Part shown: positions 60,492 to 64,000 of the stretch, one piece after another
Layout: each line of letters begins with the position of its first letter
Numbering within the stretch: position 1 is the first letter of the stretch
Assembly (NCBI GenBank): GCA_006226375.1
Contig: SBHC01000084.1
Coordinates: 1-64,000, forward strand
Length of the DNA: 64,000 nt
Reading direction: 5' to 3'
Source: Deltaproteobacteria bacterium
GTDB lineage: Bacteria; Myxococcota_C; UBA6777
Notes under the pieces: generated by a model
Database searches by the model: none
What the model was told of the DNA's origin: nothing
The model's input: only the letters and a program-made list of their open reading frames with translations
Translations under genes and position numbers: made by a program

Positions 60492-61790
60492 ATGAGTGAG
60501 CATTTCCCAGGAACAAGCAAAGGCCAGATCCTTCGGGTCGTCATCATCTCCGGGTTGGTCCTCGTTGTGGGCATCGGCGGGATGAGAGCTTTGTTTAAGA
60601 TGAAGAAGAAGCCTGTACGTAAAGGTGTGGCCCAGCAGACCATTCGGGTTGAGACGCAAAAAGTCCGCCCACAGGCTTTGCATTTGCATCTGGACGGCCT
60701 GGGAACAGCAGAGGCCAACAAGGTTGTGGCGCTGGCCCCAGAGTTGTCAGGACGAGTCGTGTATGTATCGCCCAAGTTCCGAACAGGGGCTCGTGTTCGC
60801 CGGGGCGCTCTCCTCCTTCGCGTGGACAGCCGAAGCTACAGCCTGGAATACAAGCGGCTCAAACGCCAACTCCGGGCGCTGCGCAAGCAGATTAAGATAT
60901 CGGAGCAAGCGTTGACGCTAAACCGTCGGCTCCTTCAGCGAAACCGTCGGCTCCTTCAGCGAAAAGCGATAGACACAGGAAGCTACGAGCAACAACGTAT
61001 GCAAATGCTGGATCGTCAGCAACGACTGGAGTCGCTGCGTCAGAGCGCTGAGTTAACAGAGGTCCAGCTGTCCAACGCAGGACTCACTCTTCGCAAAACA
61101 CAGATCCGCGCACCTTTCGATGCCCGCATAGTACAAACCAACATTGACCGGGGAGACTTTGTGACTGCAGGCCGGACCGTCGCCACGGTCGAAAGTCGCG
61201 ACGCGGTGCTTATCCCCGTGTCGTTTCCCATCGACTCCATCCGTTCGATTCGTACAAAGGAAGGCAAATCCGTCGATATCGAAGCTCTTCCCGGCTATTT
61301 GAGTTCACTTCCCCCGGTTCAGGTGACTGCGAGCGGAGACTCCAGTCAATCGTGGAAGGGAAAAGTGGTTCGGGTAGGAGCCAAGCTGGATCTCACCTCT
61401 CGGACCCTGGCTCTCTGGATCAAAGTCGACCTCCAAAACAAGCGCAAGCGACGGAAAGCATCGAAGGTTCCCACGCTCTTGCCGGGAACCTTTTGCAAGG
61501 TTCAGATCCCTATCCAATACACCCCTAACGCCATCGCCATCCCGAAGCAAGCGTTGTATGGCAACAGCGTCTATGTCGTGGAAGACAGCCGGATTCGAAA
61601 GCGACAAGTTGAGATCACGCACCAAACGACGCAGCGCGTGTTCATCCAAAGCGGGTTACGAGCCGGCGACTTGCTCATCGTAAGTCCGCTCACAGATCCC
61701 TTGGAAGGCACGCAGGTTGCGGTCAGTCGAAAAAGCAAAAGCGCCGGACTCCACCGACGACGCCCCAAGCTCGCACAGACCCATCCCTAA
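60492..61790 (+). CDS. RND efflux membrane fusion protein (HlyD/AcrA family)
   Basis: The protein is 432 aa from the ATG at 60492; an in-frame ATG at 60402 would add 30 residues without a membrane-type start. An N-terminal anchor (ILRVVIISGLVLVVGIG) is followed by the lipoyl half (APELSGRVVYV...), a coiled-coil hairpin, the second lipoyl half (LRKTQIRAPFDARIVQT), and beta-barrel and membrane-proximal domains (VPTLLPGTFCKVQIPI, RKRQVEITHQTTQRVFI). It links the pump at 61910 to an outer-membrane channel, not present here. The hairpin contains a 7-residue tandem duplication (60920-60961). Confidence 0.9.
   Translation: MSEHFPGTSKGQILRVVIISGLVLVVGIGGMRALFKMKKKPVRKGVAQQTIRVETQKVRPQALHLHLDGLGTAEANKVVALAPELSGRVVYVSPKFRTGARVRRGALLLRVDSRSYSLEYKRLKRQLRALRKQIKISEQALTLNRRLLQRNRRLLQRKAIDTGSYEQQRMQMLDRQQRLESLRQSAELTEVQLSNAGLTLRKTQIRAPFDARIVQTNIDRGDFVTAGRTVATVESRDAVLIPVSFPIDSIRSIRTKEGKSVDIEALPGYLSSLPPVQVTASGDSSQSWKGKVVRVGAKLDLTSRTLALWIKVDLQNKRKRRKASKVPTLLPGTFCKVQIPIQYTPNAIAIPKQALYGNSVYVVEDSRIRKRQVEITHQTTQRVFIQSGLRAGDLLIVSPLTDPLEGTQVAVSRKSKSAGLHRRRPKLAQTHP
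60920..60961 (+). repeat. 21-bp perfect tandem repeat inside the MFP gene
   Basis: Two identical 21-base units encode a duplicated heptad (LLQRNRR type) in the coiled-coil hairpin. The frame is kept. It adds exactly one heptad per helix strand, which would shift the hairpin length. Confidence 0.85.
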
Positions 61791-61909
61791 CGACGTTGGA
61801 ACCGAAACCAAAACAGCGCTGCCTCAGCTTGGATGGAAGACGCCCGTGGTGCGTCCACTCCAGACGAAAGCAGCGGTGACGATGAACCCTTAGGGTTCAA
61901 GGAGTACCC

Positions 61910-64000
61910 ATGAGACGCATTATTGATTGGGCCGTTCGGAATCCAACGGTCGTGAACCTGATGATGGTGGGAATTGCGCTGGCCAGCCTGATTTCCATCG
62001 ACAAGATGCCCAAAGAGTCGTTCCCCCAAACCTCCCTCGACGAAGTCAGGGTGCAGGTGATCTACAGAGGAGCCGGCCCGAAAGAGATCGAGCAAGGCAT
62101 CCTGATCAAGATCGAAGAAGCGGTCGAAGGCATCAGCGGCATCGACCAGATCAGCTCGGAAGCCAAAGAAAACTTAGGCTCCGTTCGGATGGAGCTTCGC
62201 CGCGGCGTCGATGCAGACGAGACGTTGAGGGAGGTCAAGGACGAGATTGAAAAGATCACAACCTTCCCTGTGGACGCAGAGAAGCCAACGGTCTTTAAGC
62301 TCATTCGCCGACAACCGGTGATTCAGTATGTCATCACAGGCAATACTGAGCGTGCCCAACTGCAAACCCTCGCAGACAAACTCAAAGATGAGTTTCTCAA
62401 GAACCCCCAGATCAAGCTCGTCAGCGTGATGGGGGTCAAGAATCGAGAGATCTCCATCGAACTCGATGAAGAGAGCTTGCGCCGGTACAACCTGTCGATC
62501 ACTGACGTCACCCGGGCTCTTCGGACCGCGAACCTTGATATGTCAGGCGGTACGATCAAGACCAAGCGAGAAGACTTCCGGATCCGGATCTACGGGAAGA
62601 AGTACCTCGCCAAAGAGATGGAGCAGCTCGTTATCCGACAGGTACGAGGCAGCACCCCCATTCGCTTGCACCACATCGGGAAAGCTCGGGAGACCTTCGA
62701 AGACGTCCCACAAGACCTCGCGTTCAACGGCAAACCTGCAGTCATTCTCAACATTCAAAGTACGCTTTCGGATAACATCCTCAAGGTCGCCAAGCAGGCC
62801 AAGATGGTCAAAAAACGGCTCGACAAGACCCTCCCTTCCGGCGTTACGATGCACGTATACCGAGACCAAACGGTTGAACTCAAGTCACGCATCAGCCTTC
62901 TCGTGAACAACGGGATCTCCGGGTTAATTCTTGTCTTGCTCGTGCTTTCGTTCTTTATGAACGTTCGCCTCGCGTTCTGGGTCGCCACGGGTCTCTTGCT
63001 CTCGCTGCTTGGAGCGTTCTTTTCGGCCCACACTGTCGGACTCACCATCAACATGATCAGCCTGTTTGGCATCCTGCTGGTCATCGGGATTTTGGTGGAT
63101 GACGCCATTGTTGTAGCCGAGAATGTATACACACACTTGGAGATGGGTAAGTCCCCCTACCGAGCGGCAGTAGATGGAACCGTTGAGGTGCTCCCTGCCG
63201 TTGTGTCTGCGGTCATTACAACGTGCCTTACATTCCTCCCGTTGTTCTTCATGGGCGGGTTCATCGGCAAGTTCATCTACATGATCCCAGCGATGGTGAT
63301 TGCTGCCTTGCTGTGGAGTTTGTTTGAATCCCTCATTATTCTTCCTCCTCACCTCGCACACTCCCTCAAGCCACGAAACAGCATGGAGTACAAGGCCAAT
63401 CGCTTTCGCAAGATGATCGATGCGTCGTTTGGTTGGCTCCGTGATGGCTTGTACGCCAAATCTCTGTCGATCGCCCTGCGGTATCGATGGGCCGTTCTTT
63501 CGGGAGCGATGGCGATCTTCTTCTTGTGTGTGGGTATGCTTGGAGGAGGCATTGTAAAGTTTGTGTTCTTCCCGGCGCTGGAAGGCAACCAGATTGTGAT
63601 GCGGTACACGATGAAGCCGGGTACCCCCTTGGAGGAAACCCGCAAGGTTGCGGAGCAATCGGAAAGAGTACTTAAAAGTCTTGGAGCAGAACTCAAGAAG
63701 AAGCACGGGAAAGTCATCATCCTGCAAACGCTGCGATGGCTGGGAACCCAAACCTCCCGAAACCCCAACAAGTCGGCGCTGACAGGGGAAGAAGTGGGAG
63801 AGGTGCAAGTCGAGCTGATCCCAGGAGAAGAGCGAAAGATCACCAGCTTTGAGGTGATTCGGTTGTGGCGACAAAAGATGGGCCGTCCTCCCGGAGTCAC
63901 TCGTGTGAGCTTCACCCAGTTGATGGGACCTCCTGTGGGCAATCCACTGGAGTTCCAACTTCTGAGCAAGAACACCAAACAGCTGCGCGAAGCCACAGCC
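61910..64000 (+). CDS. RND-family inner-membrane efflux pump, 3' truncated by window edge
   Basis: It starts at an ATG with AGGAG five bases upstream; 697 codons are visible and the reading frame is still open at the right edge. N-terminal helix DWAVRNPTVVNLMMVGIALA and FPQTSLDEVRVQVIYRGAGP are RND (AcrB/MdtB-like) features, and the proton-relay helix has ILVDDAIVVAENVYTHLEMG with both Asp residues. The periplasmic pore half follows helix 1. It forms the pump with the MFP encoded 119 bp upstream. A full RND would need about 1,000-1,040 residues, so roughly a third is missing. Confidence 0.93.
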   Translation, partial: MRRIIDWAVRNPTVVNLMMVGIALASLISIDKMPKESFPQTSLDEVRVQVIYRGAGPKEIEQGILIKIEEAVEGISGIDQISSEAKENLGSVRMELRRGVDADETLREVKDEIEKITTFPVDAEKPTVFKLIRRQPVIQYVITGNTERAQLQTLADKLKDEFLKNPQIKLVSVMGVKNREISIELDEESLRRYNLSITDVTRALRTANLDMSGGTIKTKREDFRIRIYGKKYLAKEMEQLVIRQVRGSTPIRLHHIGKARETFEDVPQDLAFNGKPAVILNIQSTLSDNILKVAKQAKMVKKRLDKTLPSGVTMHVYRDQTVELKSRISLLVNNGISGLILVLLVLSFFMNVRLAFWVATGLLLSLLGAFFSAHTVGLTINMISLFGILLVIGILVDDAIVVAENVYTHLEMGKSPYRAAVDGTVEVLPAVVSAVITTCLTFLPLFFMGGFIGKFIYMIPAMVIAALLWSLFESLIILPPHLAHSLKPRNSMEYKANRFRKMIDASFGWLRDGLYAKSLSIALRYRWAVLSGAMAIFFLCVGMLGGGIVKFVFFPALEGNQIVMRYTMKPGTPLEETRKVAEQSERVLKSLGAELKKKHGKVIILQTLRWLGTQTSRNPNKSALTGEEVGEVQVELIPGEERKITSFEVIRLWRQKMGRPPGVTRVSFTQLMGPPVGNPLEFQLLSKNTKQLREATA

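Overview
The window looks like a chromosomal stretch of a Myxococcota-type (former deltaproteobacterial) bacterium. This is inferred from gene content, not from a marker gene. It holds three Hanks-type Ser/Thr kinases, two of them with an N-terminal zinc ribbon. It also holds an ECF sigma/DUF4384/caspase module, a MopE-like lipoprotein with DxDxDNCDG-type repeats, a Cys-rich repeat protein ending in a MYXO-CTERM-like tail, many lipoproteins and few long operons. Genes lie on both strands with short gaps. Shine-Dalgarno motifs are clear, and GTG and TTG starts occur. No rRNA, tRNA, CRISPR array or transposase was seen.

Layout. 1-3.1 kb: visibly more AT-rich end of a mobile or defence-like operon, with the C-terminal part of a DUF1998 (helicase-type) protein, a Cas4/RecB-like PD-(D/E)XK nuclease with an iron-sulfur cysteine set, and a small protein; it is cut by the left edge. 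3.2-10.4 kb: SRPBCC protein, an ECF sigma factor fused to a multi-pass membrane domain, transaldolase-like aldolase, mutM, then a sigma/DUF4384/caspase operon behind a good sigma-70 promoter. 10.5-22 kb: cupin, kinase, membrane protein, Rieske oxygenase, GNAT, glycosyltransferase, two SDRs (one HSDL2-like), DUF2256 plus cryptochrome-DASH, and a ThDP enzyme. 22-36 kb: the most unusual region, a set of large unknown proteins flanked by zinc-ribbon kinases. One has the full catalytic set of the guanidino-group-modifying (PAD/agmatine deiminase) superfamily. Another has a Cys/His arrangement reminiscent of CNF/CheD glutamine deamidases. The rest have Pro/Thr-rich or disordered N-termini.

36-52 kb: dCMP deaminase, outer-membrane barrel, DUF5946, response regulator-adenylate cyclase, membrane unknowns, cytochrome c/copper monooxygenase lipoprotein, parB-parA, M48 peptidase, MopE-like lipoprotein, TPR lipoprotein, AGMO-like hydroxylase, and a membrane-anchored 2OG-Fe(II) oxygenase. 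52.8-59.5 kb: a tRNA wobble-modification neighbourhood (degenerate U32 protein, trmN6, cmoA and cmoB in one overlapping operon, with a canonical U32/TrhP-like gene nearby) that could build cmo5U34 and m6A37 on the same tRNAs. 59.6-64 kb: TetR regulator and a two-gene RND efflux operon (MFP plus inner-membrane pump, cut by the right edge), with matching palindromic operators in front of both.

The best candidates for new biology are the deiminase/deamidase cluster (about 23.9-36 kb), the truncated helicase-nuclease island at the left edge, and the sigma factor-membrane fusion.
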